A stretch of DNA of 64,000 nt from Luteococcus japonicus (GCF_003752415.1 NZ_RKHG01000001.1:1984001-2048000); one strand, 5' to 3'; positions 14,445 to 23,497 are shown, numbered from the stretch's first letter. Notes: generated by a model not told the origin, from the sequence alone. Translations and numbers: made by a program.

Positions 14445-16883
14445 TCAGCTGCCGACGCTTCCAGCGGCCTTGCGGTACTTCGCGGGAGTCAGGCGACGAC
14501 GGCGGGTGACCGCCAACAGGCAGGCCACCGAGGCCAGCAACCACAGCACCAACAGACTTCCCACCGGCCCGACGCCCATCGGGGCCCCGGTGACGATGGA
14601 ACGCAGCCCCCGCAATGCCGGCGCCAGCGGGGAGAAGGCGTGGATGGAGGTGAACAGTTCCGGCACCGCGGACACCACACCGACGGCGGCCGTCACCGTC
14701 ACCAGCAGCACGGACACGGCACGGCCGATGCCGCCGAACCAGGCCGCCAGTGCATGGTTGATGGCGGTGAAGGCCAGCCCGACGAGCGCCAGGAAGGCGG
14801 TCAGCCGCACCCCGCGTCCGAAGGACAGGTCCATGCCCATGGATCCCAGAACCCCCAGCAGCACCGACTGCCCCAGCGCCACGACGGCACCGGGCACCAT
14901 CGTCGCGGCGGCAAGCTGCCAGCTGGGACGCGACGAGGTGAGCGTGCGCGAAGCCACCGGACGCATCAGCAGCCAGATCGCCAGCGCCCCCAGCCAGGAG
15001 CCGAGCACCAGCAGGAGCGTGGCGGTCTGCTTCAGCGGGGTGGTGATGCCGTCGGCCCCTCCCGTGACGGGGGTGGCGACGATGCTGGACAGCTTCTCCC
15101 GCTGTGCCTCGGAGTAGCTCGGCACCTGCTTGGCACCGTCGGAGACCTTGTCGGCGAAGGTGCGGGTGCCGGTGGCGAGCTTGGCGCTGCCGGTGGCCAG
15201 TTGGGTCATGCCGGAGGCCAGTTCCTGGGTACCGGCATTGGCCTGGTGGACGCCGTCGGTGTACTTGCCCACGCCCGCTGCATACTCCCCGGCTCCGGAG
15301 GCCAGGGTCGAGGCGCCGGTGGCCAGTTCGCCACCGCCGGTCTTGAGCTGTTGGGACTTCGTGGCCAGGGTGTCGGCGCCGTCGGAGAGCTTCTTCACCC
15401 CGGCCTTGAGTTCGGCGAGCTGTGCGGCGATCTGCTTCGGGAGTTCGTCGACGAGCTTCGTCACTCCCGCGGACAGCTGCCCCGCCCCGGTGGACAGGGC
15501 GGCGGCACCGGACTTCAGGCTCTGCCCGGTCTCGGGGTCCTTGACGTCCAGCGCGGCAGCGGCGGTGCCGGTGCCGGCCTTGAAACCGCCTTCGAAGACG
15601 GGTTGTGCAGCCTTCTGCACCTCGGGGCACACGGCGTCGGAGATCTGCTTGGCCAGCTTGGGGTCTGCCAGCATCTTGGCGAGCTGCTGGTTCTCCGGGA
15701 GCTTCGCATTGGCCAGGATGGCGGCCTTCTGCTCGGGGGTGAGCGCCACCTGCGGCGGCAGCTGGTCCAGGCTGGTGGCCAGTTGTTTGCGCATCTGGGC
15801 CCCGTACTGTGCGACATTCTCCGGCGAGAGGGCGGTGCGCAGGCCGTCGGCGATCTGCGCGGCGCACTGGGCATCGAACTGCTCGGTGTAGGCGTCGAGC
15901 ACCTGCTGCGGGATGGGCGCCTTGCCGTCGCGCCAGGCGACGAGCTGGTCCTGGTAGGTGCCCAGACCGGTAGAGAGGCCGGCGGCGCCGCTGGCCACCT
16001 GCTGTGCGCCGCTCTTCAGCTGTCCGAGCTGCGCGAACTGCTTCGAGTCCCCACCGGAGGCCAGCCCGGCCTCCAACTGGTTGATGCCGCCGGCCAGTTG
16101 ACCGATCCCGTCGACGACCTGTCCGGCGCCCTGTGTGTAGGCCCCGACGCCGTCGCTGAGCTGGGTGGCACCCGAGGCGAGCTGGTTGCCGCCGTCGACG
16201 AGCTTGGCGCCATTGGCGTCGAGTTCGGCCATTCCCTTGCCCAGCTGCCCGGCGCCACCGGCCGCCTTGGCCGTGCCGTCGCCGAGCTGTTCGGCGCCGT
16301 CGGCGAGCTGGCCGGCACCCTTGCCGATGGTGGTCAGCTGCTTGCCCATGGTGTTGAAACCGACGTAGATGTTGCCCAGGTAGCCGCCGGTGAGGGTCGC
16401 ATTGGTGCTCTGCGCCGCCAGGTCCGCCACCTGCCGGGCGATCTCCGCGTCCTGCACGGCGGAGGCCGGGGAGGTCTGGACGTCGATGGTGGCCTGCTTC
16501 GCGGTGTCCGCGTCCTTGACGCTGGTGGCCGCGGCGGAGAAGTTCTCCGGGATGGTCACCACCGCCGCGTACTCGCCGCTGGCAAGGCCTTGCGCGGCAT
16601 CCGACGGGTCGCTGAGCACCCAGGTGATGTTCTTCGACTGCTTGGCGACGATCTCGGCGGCCAGCTGCCGGCCCATCGGGACGGTCTCCCCGTTGACCTT
16701 GACGGCCTGGTCGGAGTTCACCACGGCGGCGGTGATCCGGGACAGGCGCGAGTCACGCCCCCAGGCCGCCCCGAGCAGCACGCTGGCCAGCAGCGCCGGC
16801 ACCAGGACGAGCGCGAGCAGGGTGCCACGGCGTAGCGGGATGTGGCTGTTGAGGCGTTCGGTGTGGAAGGTGGGGATCTGCAT
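14445..16883 (-). CDS. YhgE/Pip-type membrane protein
   Basis: The protein has about 812 residues. One N-terminal membrane helix (LLALVLVPALLASVLLGAAW) precedes a conserved YhgE head with VVNSDQAVKVNGETVPMGRQL and VVTIPENFS. A long helical extracellular region follows, built of repeats of the form G-A-x-x-L-x-x-G (about 160-300 and 430-560), and then five or six C-terminal membrane helices. YhgE/Pip proteins are phage-receptor or ABC-2-like membrane proteins of unclear transport role. The ATG at 16883 is chosen because GAGGA precedes it; a GTG four codons earlier would overlap the MmpL stop (GTGA). It forms an operon with the MmpL gene under the TetR regulator. Confidence 0.85.
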   Translation of the reverse strand: MQIPTFHTERLNSHIPLRRGTLLALVLVPALLASVLLGAAWGRDSRLSRITAAVVNSDQAVKVNGETVPMGRQLAAEIVAKQSKNITWVLSDPSDAAQGLASGEYAAVVTIPENFSAAATSVKDADTAKQATIDVQTSPASAVQDAEIARQVADLAAQSTNATLTGGYLGNIYVGFNTMGKQLTTIGKGAGQLADGAEQLGDGTAKAAGGAGQLGKGMAELDANGAKLVDGGNQLASGATQLSDGVGAYTQGAGQVVDGIGQLAGGINQLEAGLASGGDSKQFAQLGQLKSGAQQVASGAAGLSTGLGTYQDQLVAWRDGKAPIPQQVLDAYTEQFDAQCAAQIADGLRTALSPENVAQYGAQMRKQLATSLDQLPPQVALTPEQKAAILANAKLPENQQLAKMLADPKLAKQISDAVCPEVQKAAQPVFEGGFKAGTGTAAAALDVKDPETGQSLKSGAAALSTGAGQLSAGVTKLVDELPKQIAAQLAELKAGVKKLSDGADTLATKSQQLKTGGGELATGASTLASGAGEYAAGVGKYTDGVHQANAGTQELASGMTQLATGSAKLATGTRTFADKVSDGAKQVPSYSEAQREKLSSIVATPVTGGADGITTPLKQTATLLLVLGSWLGALAIWLLMRPVASRTLTSSRPSWQLAAATMVPGAVVALGQSVLLGVLGSMGMDLSFGRGVRLTAFLALVGLAFTAINHALAAWFGGIGRAVSVLLVTVTAAVGVVSAVPELFTSIHAFSPLAPALRGLRSIVTGAPMGVGPVGSLLVLWLLASVACLLAVTRRRRLTPAKYRKAAGSVGS

Positions 16884-16891
16884 GGTCTTCC

Positions 16892-19633
16892 TCACTTGCT
16901 CTCGACGAGCTGGCGGGCTGGCGTGACAGCGGGCTCGGAGCCCGTGTCCAGGATGATGGTGCGCTGCGGCTTCCAGCGGGCGACGGCATCGCGGTCGTGC
17001 AGGCCCAGGACGAAGGCAGCCTCGGGGATCGCGGCGATGGCCTCGTCCAGCGCGGCGAGGTCCGGGCCGGCCAGGGCGTCGGCGCCCTCGACGAAGACCA
17101 CGCGGGGGTTGCGCCGCAGTGCCGCGGCCAGGTCATGGCGCAGCCCGGAGGCGCTGTTGGCCTGCAGGAAGCAGGTGGCCTGGCGGACGTCGGCGGCGCG
17201 GCCGGGCAGCAGGTGGCCCGCGATGCGGGCGCGGCCATCGGTGGCATCGAGCCGCCCGGACAGCGCAAGCATCAGGGCGCGACGCGGGTAGGAGTCGCCC
17301 TGGATGACGGCCACCTGACCGGGGTCCAGGTGCAGGCTGGTGGCCCCGACGATGCCCTCGATGCGCAGGTCCTCCGCGTGCAGGGCCTCGGTGTGTTCCG
17401 GCGTCGGCCAATCTGACAGTTCCAGTTCACGGTGCAGGGCCTCGCCCTCGACGTCGAGCACGGGCAACGCCTTGTCCAGCCAGCGCGGCAGCCACCAGGC
17501 GCGGGCACCCAGCAGTTGCAGCACGGCGGGAACCAGGGTCATCCGCACCAGGAAGGCATCGACGGCCACCCCCAACGCCAGACCGAAGGCGATCTGCTTG
17601 ATGGGTCCCATGCCCTCCGGGACGAAGAAGGCGAAGACGGCGAACATGATGACCGCCGCCGCAGTGACGACGGGCGCTGAGCCGCGGAAGCCGGACAGGA
17701 TGGCCTGCCGGGCGGCGACGTGCTTGTCCAACCCGGGATCGCGACGCAGGGCGTGCACGTAGTCCTCGCGCATCCGGCTGACCAGGAAGACCTCGTAGTC
17801 CATCGCGAGACCGAACAGGATGCCCATGATGACGATCGGCATGAAGCTGATGATCGGCGCTGCCTTCTCCAGGTTGATCACCTGGGCGCCGATACCCTCG
17901 TTGAAGACCAACTGGGTGGCGCCGAAGGCGGCCCCGACGCTGAGCAGGTACCCGATGGTGGCCTTGACCGGCACCCAGACGGAGCGGAAGACCATCATCA
18001 GCAGCACGAAGCTCAGGCCGACGACGAAGATGCCGAAGGGCAGCAGGGCATTGGCGAGCCGCTGGGAGACGTCGATCTGGATGGCGGTGGAGCCGGTGAT
18101 GGCGGTCTCCACACCGGGTGTGGTCAGCCACGTCTCGTGCTTGTCCACCAGCCTCTGCACGAGCTCCGCGGTGGCCGGGTCGTCGGGGGCGGTGGTGGGG
18201 ATGACCTGCACGAAGCCGGTGTCGGCATTGCGGTTGGGGACGGCCAGCAGCACCTTCTCCACCCCGGGGGTGGCCTCGATGTCCGCCTTGAGCTTGTTCA
18301 TCAGACCCATCGGGTCATTGCTGGCCAGGATGTCCGCGGTGACGATCAGCGGCCCGTTGAAGCCGGGGCCGAAGTGCTTCGCCACCAGGTCGTACTCCAC
18401 GCGGGCCGGGGAGCCGGCACTCTGCTGGCCGGAATTGGGCAGGCTCATCTGCAGGTTCGCGGCGGGGACGCTGAGGGCTCCCAGGCCGACGGTGACCAGC
18501 AGCACGGTCAGCACCGGGACACGGGTGACCAGCCGGACCCACCAGTCGAAGATGTTGCGACGCGCGGCCGGGCGCTGCTTCTTCGCGGCCTTCTGCCGGG
18601 GCCGCATCCGTTCGCCGAGCATGCCCATCAGGGCGGGCAGCAGGGTGAGCGCGATCACCACGGCGAGCGCGACGGCGACGGCAGCGAAGGCCCCCATCAC
18701 AGTGAGGAAGGGGATGTTGGCCAGCCCCAGCCCGATCAGGGCGATGCAGACGGTCAGGCCCGCGAAGACGACGGCCGAACCGGCAGTGGCGACGGCCTGC
18801 GCGGTGGACTCCTCCGGATCCAGACCCGGGCTCTCGTCCGTGCCGCGCAGTTGTTCCCGGTGCCGGGACAGGATGAACAGCGCGTAGTCGATCCCGACGG
18901 CCAGTCCGAGCATGACGGCGAGCATCGGGGTGGTGGAGTTCACGTCGGCCAGGCCGGCGGCCAGGATGATCAACGCCATGGAGATGCCCACGCCGAGCAC
19001 GGCGGTGAGCAGCGGAAGGCCGGCGGCGATCATCGAGCCCAGGGTCACGAAGAGCACGACCAGCGCCACGATCAGGCCGAGGCCCTCGGTGGCGGTCATC
19101 GTCGGCACCTCGATGGAGAAGGCCTGGCCACCCAGGTGCAGTTCGGAACCGGGCGGCAGGTCCGCCTGTACCCGATCCCCCAGTTCCAGGAGCCGTTCAC
19201 GGTCGGCGTCGGTGATGGTCTCCATGCTGCCCTTGAGCTGCAGCTGGACCATCGCGACGCGTTGGTCGTCGCTGATCAGCCCGTCGATCATCTCGTTGTA
19301 GGGGCTGGTGACCTGGTCCACGACGGGGTCCGCTCCCAGGTCCTTGACCACCTTCTCGATCCCGGCGCGGACGGCAGGTGCGGCCGTCGTCGTTCCTCCG
19401 GGGAGCACGACCAGGGCATTGGCCGTGACCGCCGCGGCTTGCGGGAAGGTCAGGCGCAGCTTGTCCAGGGCCACCTGCGACGGTGCTCCTGGAATGGAGA
19501 AGTTGTCGCTGTACTTGCCCCCCGCCAGCCCGGCCAGGGCGCCGACGAGCACCAGCACGGCGAGCCAGAGCGCCACGACGCGTCGGTGGTGACGATGGCA
19601 GGCACGGCCGAGGCGGTAGAGGAAGGAAGACAT
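16892..19633 (-). CDS. MmpL-family transporter with C-terminal degenerate ABC-ATPase-like domain
   Basis: The protein has 913 residues. Two RND-type halves each contain a large periplasmic-side loop and a bundle of helices. The first bundle has MLGLAVGIDYALFILSRHREQ and the second ILFGLAMDYEVFLVSRMRED, the Asp-Tyr proton-relay motifs of MmpL proteins, with GFRGSAPVVTAAAVIMFAVF later. The last 165 residues resemble an ABC nucleotide-binding domain. A strand-loop VAVIQGDSYPRRALMLALSG stands where Walker A would be but lacks GxGK(S/T), NPRVVFVEGADAL stands where Walker B would be, and GLHDRDAV resembles an H-loop. It therefore looks inactive for ATP hydrolysis. The start at 19633 follows a normal MmpL N-terminus. 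MmpL proteins export lipids or siderophores; the substrate is unknown. Confidence 0.88.
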   Translation of the reverse strand: MSSFLYRLGRACHRHHRRVVALWLAVLVLVGALAGLAGGKYSDNFSIPGAPSQVALDKLRLTFPQAAAVTANALVVLPGGTTTAAPAVRAGIEKVVKDLGADPVVDQVTSPYNEMIDGLISDDQRVAMVQLQLKGSMETITDADRERLLELGDRVQADLPPGSELHLGGQAFSIEVPTMTATEGLGLIVALVVLFVTLGSMIAAGLPLLTAVLGVGISMALIILAAGLADVNSTTPMLAVMLGLAVGIDYALFILSRHREQLRGTDESPGLDPEESTAQAVATAGSAVVFAGLTVCIALIGLGLANIPFLTVMGAFAAVAVALAVVIALTLLPALMGMLGERMRPRQKAAKKQRPAARRNIFDWWVRLVTRVPVLTVLLVTVGLGALSVPAANLQMSLPNSGQQSAGSPARVEYDLVAKHFGPGFNGPLIVTADILASNDPMGLMNKLKADIEATPGVEKVLLAVPNRNADTGFVQVIPTTAPDDPATAELVQRLVDKHETWLTTPGVETAITGSTAIQIDVSQRLANALLPFGIFVVGLSFVLLMMVFRSVWVPVKATIGYLLSVGAAFGATQLVFNEGIGAQVINLEKAAPIISFMPIVIMGILFGLAMDYEVFLVSRMREDYVHALRRDPGLDKHVAARQAILSGFRGSAPVVTAAAVIMFAVFAFFVPEGMGPIKQIAFGLALGVAVDAFLVRMTLVPAVLQLLGARAWWLPRWLDKALPVLDVEGEALHRELELSDWPTPEHTEALHAEDLRIEGIVGATSLHLDPGQVAVIQGDSYPRRALMLALSGRLDATDGRARIAGHLLPGRAADVRQATCFLQANSASGLRHDLAAALRRNPRVVFVEGADALAGPDLAALDEAIAAIPEAAFVLGLHDRDAVARWKPQRTIILDTGSEPAVTPARQLVESK

Positions 19634-19653
19634 GCGACTCCAAGCGTCTGCGA

Positions 19654-19682
19654 TACAGTTGTGTATCCGATACACAAGTGTA
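19654..19682. promoter_or_regulatory. TetR-type operator between the MmpL and TetR genes
   Basis: TACAGTTGTGTATC and GATACACAAGTGTA form a palindrome with a 1-base centre, and 13 of 14 positions match. It overlaps the predicted -35 region of the TetR gene and lies just ahead of the MmpL start, so one repressor could shut both promoters. Confidence 0.75.
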
Positions 19683-19694
19683 CTCAACCTGTCG

Positions 19695-19700
19695 TAGGCT
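19695..19700 (+). promoter_or_regulatory. -10 box TAGGCT for the TetR gene
   Basis: TAGGCT lies 31 bases before the GTG start, which has its own GAAAGG ribosome-binding site. The -35 position falls inside the palindrome at 19654-19682. Confidence 0.45.
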
Positions 19701-19731
19701 TCAAACGCACGATTCCCCCAGAAAGGTCCCC

Positions 19732-20349
19732 GTGAGCACCCCCACCACCGCGCGACGAGCGGCCACCCGTGAACGCCTGGTGGAGGCAGCCATCGGAGTG
19801 ATCGCCCACAAGGGCGTGCTGGGTGCCAGCGTCGAGGAGATCTGCGAGGCGGCGGACTTCACTCGGGGCGCCTTCTACTCCAACTTCGACTCCAAGGACG
19901 AGCTCTGCATCGCCGTCCTGGAACACCTGTGCGAACGGCACCTGACCGCCGCCCGCAACGCCATCCAGGCGATGAATGACCAGATGGACCTGCCGGAACG
20001 GATCTCCAGCACGCTGCGCGCCTTCATCGCCGCGGCCGGGGAGGACGCCAACACCATCCTCGTGATGAGTGAACTGAGGCTGCATGCGGCCCGCGAGGCC
20101 GCGCTCCGGGATGCCTTCAATGCCTTCGAGGCCTCCGTGACGCCGCTCTTCGCGGACCTGGTGGGCGACGGCCTGCGTTCGGCCGGGCTGCGGCTGACCG
20201 TCACCACCGACGAGGCGATCAGCCTCCTGCACGCCGTCTATGACCAGACGGCACTGGACCAGCTGATCCGCGGCGAACAGCCGGCCTCCCCCGTGGCGGT
20301 CGAGCAACTCGGGCTCGTCCTGCGCGCCATGATCGCGCCCGCCGGCTGA
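19732..20349 (+). CDS. TetR/AcrR-family repressor
   Basis: A 205-residue protein with a GTG start preceded by GAAAGG. The N-terminal HTH has RERLVEAAIGVIAHKGVLGASVEEI and the recognition segment FTRGAFYSNFDSKDEL, both diagnostic of TetR regulators. The C-terminal ligand-binding helices are not assignable. It is divergent from the MmpL-YhgE operon and a 29-bp palindrome lies between them, so it almost certainly represses that operon and itself. The inducer is unknown. Confidence 0.92.
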   Translation: MSTPTTARRAATRERLVEAAIGVIAHKGVLGASVEEICEAADFTRGAFYSNFDSKDELCIAVLEHLCERHLTAARNAIQAMNDQMDLPERISSTLRAFIAAAGEDANTILVMSELRLHAAREAALRDAFNAFEASVTPLFADLVGDGLRSAGLRLTVTTDEAISLLHAVYDQTALDQLIRGEQPASPVAVEQLGLVLRAMIAPAG

Positions 20350-20429
20350 CCGGGACGGTCCACCCGTCGTTCAACGAGCCGTCACCAACGCGCTGCACTC
20401 TCGCCATCCTCACCCAGCACCTTGGGGAC

Positions 20430-21317
20430 ATGGGCCTGCTGCGTGGTGTCGAACCGACTCTCGCGGCTTCCTCCCACCCCCACCTCGCCCCAGCACCGCG
20501 CCGGCCGGCCACACCGGCGCCGGTGCTGGGTCAGGAGTGGATGGGGGCCCTGGACCCGTCCCTGCGGCTCGATGCGCTGACCATCCCCGGGAGCCACAAC
20601 TCGGGCGCCACTCGCGGTGGACGCTGGGTGGCCTGCCAGTCGCGGCCCATCCGCGCCCAACTCGACGCGGGGGTCCGCTACCTGGACATCCGGGTGCGCC
20701 ACCACCACGGCGTCTTCCGGATCCACCACAACCAGTGGTTCCAGCAACTCACCCTCGACGAGGTGCTGGACAGCTGTCAGGACTTCCTGCGGGCCCACCC
20801 CACCGAGAGCGTGCTGCTCTGCCTCACCCAGGAGTACTCGCGAAGCGATGCCGCCGAGCTGGCGCGGACCTGGGTGGGCCTGCGGCGCCGCTTTGCCGGC
20901 CTGCTGCGTGAGTCCCGACGGGTGCCGACACTGGCGCAGGCCCGCGGACGCGTGGTGGTGGTCACCCGCAGCGCCGGCTTCGCCGGGCTGGACCATCGCA
21001 CCTGGCAGGTGAGCGACGACTGGCGGATCGAAACCGACCGGATCTGGGCGCAGCGCAAGTGGCCCGGCATCACCGACCACCTGCGTCGCGCCCGGGCAGC
21101 CCGCGGCGACGGCCGGATGTGGAGCTGTCACGCGTCGTCGAATGGCGTACGGCTGACTCCCGCGGATGCCGCGAGACGCCTCGAACCCCTGCTGGCGAGG
21201 CATTTCAATGAGCTGCCCGCCCGCGGCGACGGCCTGCTCCCGGAGCGCAATGGCATCGTGCTGCTGGACTTCGTCACGAATGAACAGGCCCAGCAGCTGT
21301 GGAGCCGCAACCTGTGA
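20430..21317 (+). CDS. Phosphatidylinositol-specific phospholipase C-like protein
   Basis: The protein has 295 residues. The X domain of bacterial PI-PLC is clear: LTIPGSHNSGA with catalytic His56, then VRYLDIRVR, and the second catalytic His in FRIHHNQW (about 99-100). Middle and late motifs are PTLAQARGRVVVV and GIVLLDFV. Bacterial enzymes of this class cleave phosphatidylinositol, a major actinobacterial membrane lipid, by a cyclic intermediate. No strong signal peptide is present: the first 35 residues are Pro/Ala/His-rich. The protein is therefore intracellular, exported by another route, or its start is misplaced. The last 44 bases overlap the end of the next gene on the other strand. 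Confidence 0.82.
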   Translation: MGLLRGVEPTLAASSHPHLAPAPRRPATPAPVLGQEWMGALDPSLRLDALTIPGSHNSGATRGGRWVACQSRPIRAQLDAGVRYLDIRVRHHHGVFRIHHNQWFQQLTLDEVLDSCQDFLRAHPTESVLLCLTQEYSRSDAAELARTWVGLRRRFAGLLRESRRVPTLAQARGRVVVVTRSAGFAGLDHRTWQVSDDWRIETDRIWAQRKWPGITDHLRRARAARGDGRMWSCHASSNGVRLTPADAARRLEPLLARHFNELPARGDGLLPERNGIVLLDFVTNEQAQQLWSRNL

Positions 21318-21750
21318 ACAGGGCGTCGAGCAGGAGGGCGAGTTCGGCCCGTTGCGGATCGTCGACCATCTGCGCTCTCGATGACAGCGGGTAACCCTCC
21401 GGGACAAACTCCTCCAGCCATCGCCCGGGGATCGGCTCGAGGTCACTGTGGCCCAGCAGCGCCCGACCGTGGACCCAGGTGGTGAGCAGCCCGACGGCCA
21501 CCTCTGCACGCTGGGGCGGGCACCCGCAGCGGTGCACGAACAGGGCCAGGAGTTCCTCGTCGAGCCGTATCGAGGCGGGTCCGACGATCCGTTCGCGGCC
21601 GAGGATGCCGGCTAGCCCTGGGTACCAGGGGGTTGCGGAGGCGGCGCGGCCGTCGGGTGCGTTCGCATCCGAGGCGTGGGCCGTGGGGAGACTCCCGGCG
21701 GCCCTCACGATGGCAAGGGCAAGGGGGGAAACAGTGCGTGGGGTAGGCAT
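21274..21750 (-). CDS. Conserved hypothetical protein (possible ligand-binding half of a TetR-like regulator)
   Basis: A 158-residue protein I do not recognise with confidence. The segment ELLALFVHRCGCPPQRAEVAVGLLTTWVHGRALLG resembles the C-terminal helices with a W-x-H-G motif seen in TetR-family ligand domains, but no DNA-binding helix-turn-helix precedes it. It is supported as a gene by codon use and by a -10 box TAGTCT ending 7 bases before the ATG (leaderless). It overlaps the PI-PLC gene tail to tail and is divergent from the EamA transporter gene. Confidence 0.55.
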   Translation of the reverse strand: MPTPRTVSPLALAIVRAAGSLPTAHASDANAPDGRAASATPWYPGLAGILGRERIVGPASIRLDEELLALFVHRCGCPPQRAEVAVGLLTTWVHGRALLGHSDLEPIPGRWLEEFVPEGYPLSSRAQMVDDPQRAELALLLDALFTGCGSTAAGPVHS

Positions 21751-21757
21751 GCGCGGC

Positions 21758-21763
21758 AGACTA
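21758..21763 (-). promoter_or_regulatory. -10 box TAGTCT for the 21274-21750 gene; predicted leaderless
   Basis: On the minus strand TAGTCT is followed by seven bases and the ATG at 21750. Confidence 0.45.
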
Positions 21764-21850
21764 GGGATGCCGGTTCACGCCGCGGCAACGTGTGGGTCAA
21801 CCACCGGTGACGGGACGACAGTCCCCTGGCGCGAAAGGAGAGGGAACCTG

Positions 21851-22771
21851 ATGCCACGACGCGATGTGGGGCTGGCGACGCTGGTGATCCTGGTGTGGGG
21901 CGTGAACTTCGTCGCCGCCAAGATCGCGATGGAAAGCTTGGATCCCTTGTTGATGGCGGCGCTGCGCTTCGCGCTGGTGGCCCTGCCGGCGGTCTTCTTC
22001 GTGTCACGACCGCGGATGGGCTTCTGGCCGGTCCTGGCCTCCGGGCTGACGATGGGCGCCCTGCAGTTCGGGCTGCTGTACACCGGCATGGTGCTGGGGA
22101 TGCCCGCCGGCCTGGCATCGCTGGTGCTGCAGGTGCAGACCCTGTTCACGGTGGTGATCGCGGCGATGGTGCTGCGCGAGCGCCCGGACCGCGCCCAGGT
22201 GGTGGGCATCCTGATCGGCCTGCTGGGGATGGCCGTGGTCGGGGCACAGTACGTGGCCGGGGCGCCCGCCCTGCCCTTCCTGCTGTGCATCGCCGCGGCC
22301 GCCAGCTGGGCGTGCGGGAATGTCATCACCCGTCGCCATCCACCGCGCAGCGGTTTCTCCCTGGTGGTGTGGTCGGCCCTGGTGCCGCCGATCCCACTGC
22401 TGCTGGCCTCCTTCTGGTTGGAGGGGAGTCCCGCGAGCGCGTGGGCCGCAGTCGAGCAGGTCAGCCTGCGCTCGCTGGGTGGGCTGGCCTTCATTGCCTA
22501 TGGAGCTTCCATGCTGGGCTATGGCATCTGGAACCTGTTGCTGAGCAGGCATTCCGCCGCCACCGTTGCGCCGTGGTCGATGTTCGTGCCGGTGATCGGC
22601 GCCGGTGCTGCCTGGCTCTACGACGGGGAGGTGCCCACGCCTCTGGGGGTGCTGGGTGCCGCGATCACCGTCGTCGGTGTGCTGCTGGCGCTGGGCGTCG
22701 GCAACCGAGCCCTGCGGTCCAGGCAGGACCGCCCGGACCCGACGCCTCACACCGAGCCACCCGGCATGTGA
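21851..22771 (+). CDS. EamA/DMT-superfamily transporter
   Basis: A 306-residue membrane protein with ten helices in two EamA repeats. The first repeat starts LVILVWGVNFVAAKIAM and contains LLMAALRFALVALPAVFF; the second includes AAAASWACGNVITRR and PWSMFVPVIGAGAAWLYDGE. The layout matches YedA/RhtA-type metabolite exporters. The ATG at 21851 is preceded by AAAGGAGAGGG, a strong Shine-Dalgarno. The substrate is unknown; amino acids or other small metabolites are typical. Confidence 0.9.
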   Translation: MPRRDVGLATLVILVWGVNFVAAKIAMESLDPLLMAALRFALVALPAVFFVSRPRMGFWPVLASGLTMGALQFGLLYTGMVLGMPAGLASLVLQVQTLFTVVIAAMVLRERPDRAQVVGILIGLLGMAVVGAQYVAGAPALPFLLCIAAAASWACGNVITRRHPPRSGFSLVVWSALVPPIPLLLASFWLEGSPASAWAAVEQVSLRSLGGLAFIAYGASMLGYGIWNLLLSRHSAATVAPWSMFVPVIGAGAAWLYDGEVPTPLGVLGAAITVVGVLLALGVGNRALRSRQDRPDPTPHTEPPGM

Positions 22772-22833
22772 CCGATCCCGGGCCGCGGCCTGCAGTGGGC
22801 CGTCAGGTGCCGGGGCGGGTCAACCGGGGGCAC

Positions 22834-22839
22834 TACCCT
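22834..22839 (+). promoter_or_regulatory. -10 box TACCCT for the HAD gene; predicted leaderless
   Basis: TACCCT is followed by CACCTC and the ATG at 22846, leaving no room for a ribosome-binding site. Confidence 0.45.
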
Positions 22840-22845
22840 CACCTC

Positions 22846-23469
22846 ATGACCTCCTCTGTGATCTTCGACATGGATGACACCCTGCTGGCCACCCGGGAGG
22901 TCAAGTGGGCCCACCACAGGCAGGTGGCCCGGGACCACTACGGCATCGAGCTGACCGACGAGGTGCTGGGGCGGCACTGGGGCGAACCCTTCGACCAGAT
23001 GATCGGACACCTCTACCAGCACAGTGCGTCGGTCGACCAGATGCGGGCCGCGAACCAGGCCAGCGCCCATCTCTTCCCCAAGCAGGCCATCCCGGGCGCC
23101 GTCGACGTCGTCACCCATCTCCTGGACCGAGGCCTCACCGTCGGCGTCCTCACCTCGATGAACACCGCCAATGCCCTGGTGGACCTGAGCCGCTGCGGCT
23201 TCCCGATGAACCTGTTGGCCTTCGTCCAGGGCGCCGACGAGACCCCACACCACAAGCCCGACCCTCGCGTCTTCACGCCCGCCCTGGAGACACTGCACGC
23301 CATGGGCATCACCGAGGTCACCTATGTGGGGGACGCCCTGATCGACGAACGGGCCGCGGTGGGCGCCGGCCTGCGCTTCGTCGCCGTGACCACGGGCCTG
23401 TTCGCCGCCGAAGCCTTCGGGGAATCTCCCGTCATCGGCTCCCTGGTGGACCTGCCGGCACTGGTGTGA
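22846..23469 (+). CDS. HAD-superfamily hydrolase (phosphoglycolate phosphatase-like)
   Basis: The protein has 207 residues. Motif I is IFDMDDTLL with nucleophile D8 and acid/base D10, motif II is the Thr/Ser of VGVLTSMN, motif III is a Lys in HHKPDPRVF, and motif IV is YVGDALIDERAA. A helical cap sits between motifs I and II, placing it with beta-phosphoglucomutase/phosphoglycolate-phosphatase relatives. The exact phosphate ester is unknown. It lies in line with the sigma-like gene 28 bases downstream. Confidence 0.88.
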   Translation: MTSSVIFDMDDTLLATREVKWAHHRQVARDHYGIELTDEVLGRHWGEPFDQMIGHLYQHSASVDQMRAANQASAHLFPKQAIPGAVDVVTHLLDRGLTVGVLTSMNTANALVDLSRCGFPMNLLAFVQGADETPHHKPDPRVFTPALETLHAMGITEVTYVGDALIDERAAVGAGLRFVAVTTGLFAAEAFGESPVIGSLVDLPALV

Positions 23470-23497
23470 GCGCATCCGCTGGCGGACGAGAGCTGCA

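Noticed and set aside
17720-19735. A 671-codon plus-strand ORF over the MmpL gene
   Set aside because: Antisense shadow with His/Gly/Gln-rich translation and no domain; the minus strand encodes a clear MmpL protein.
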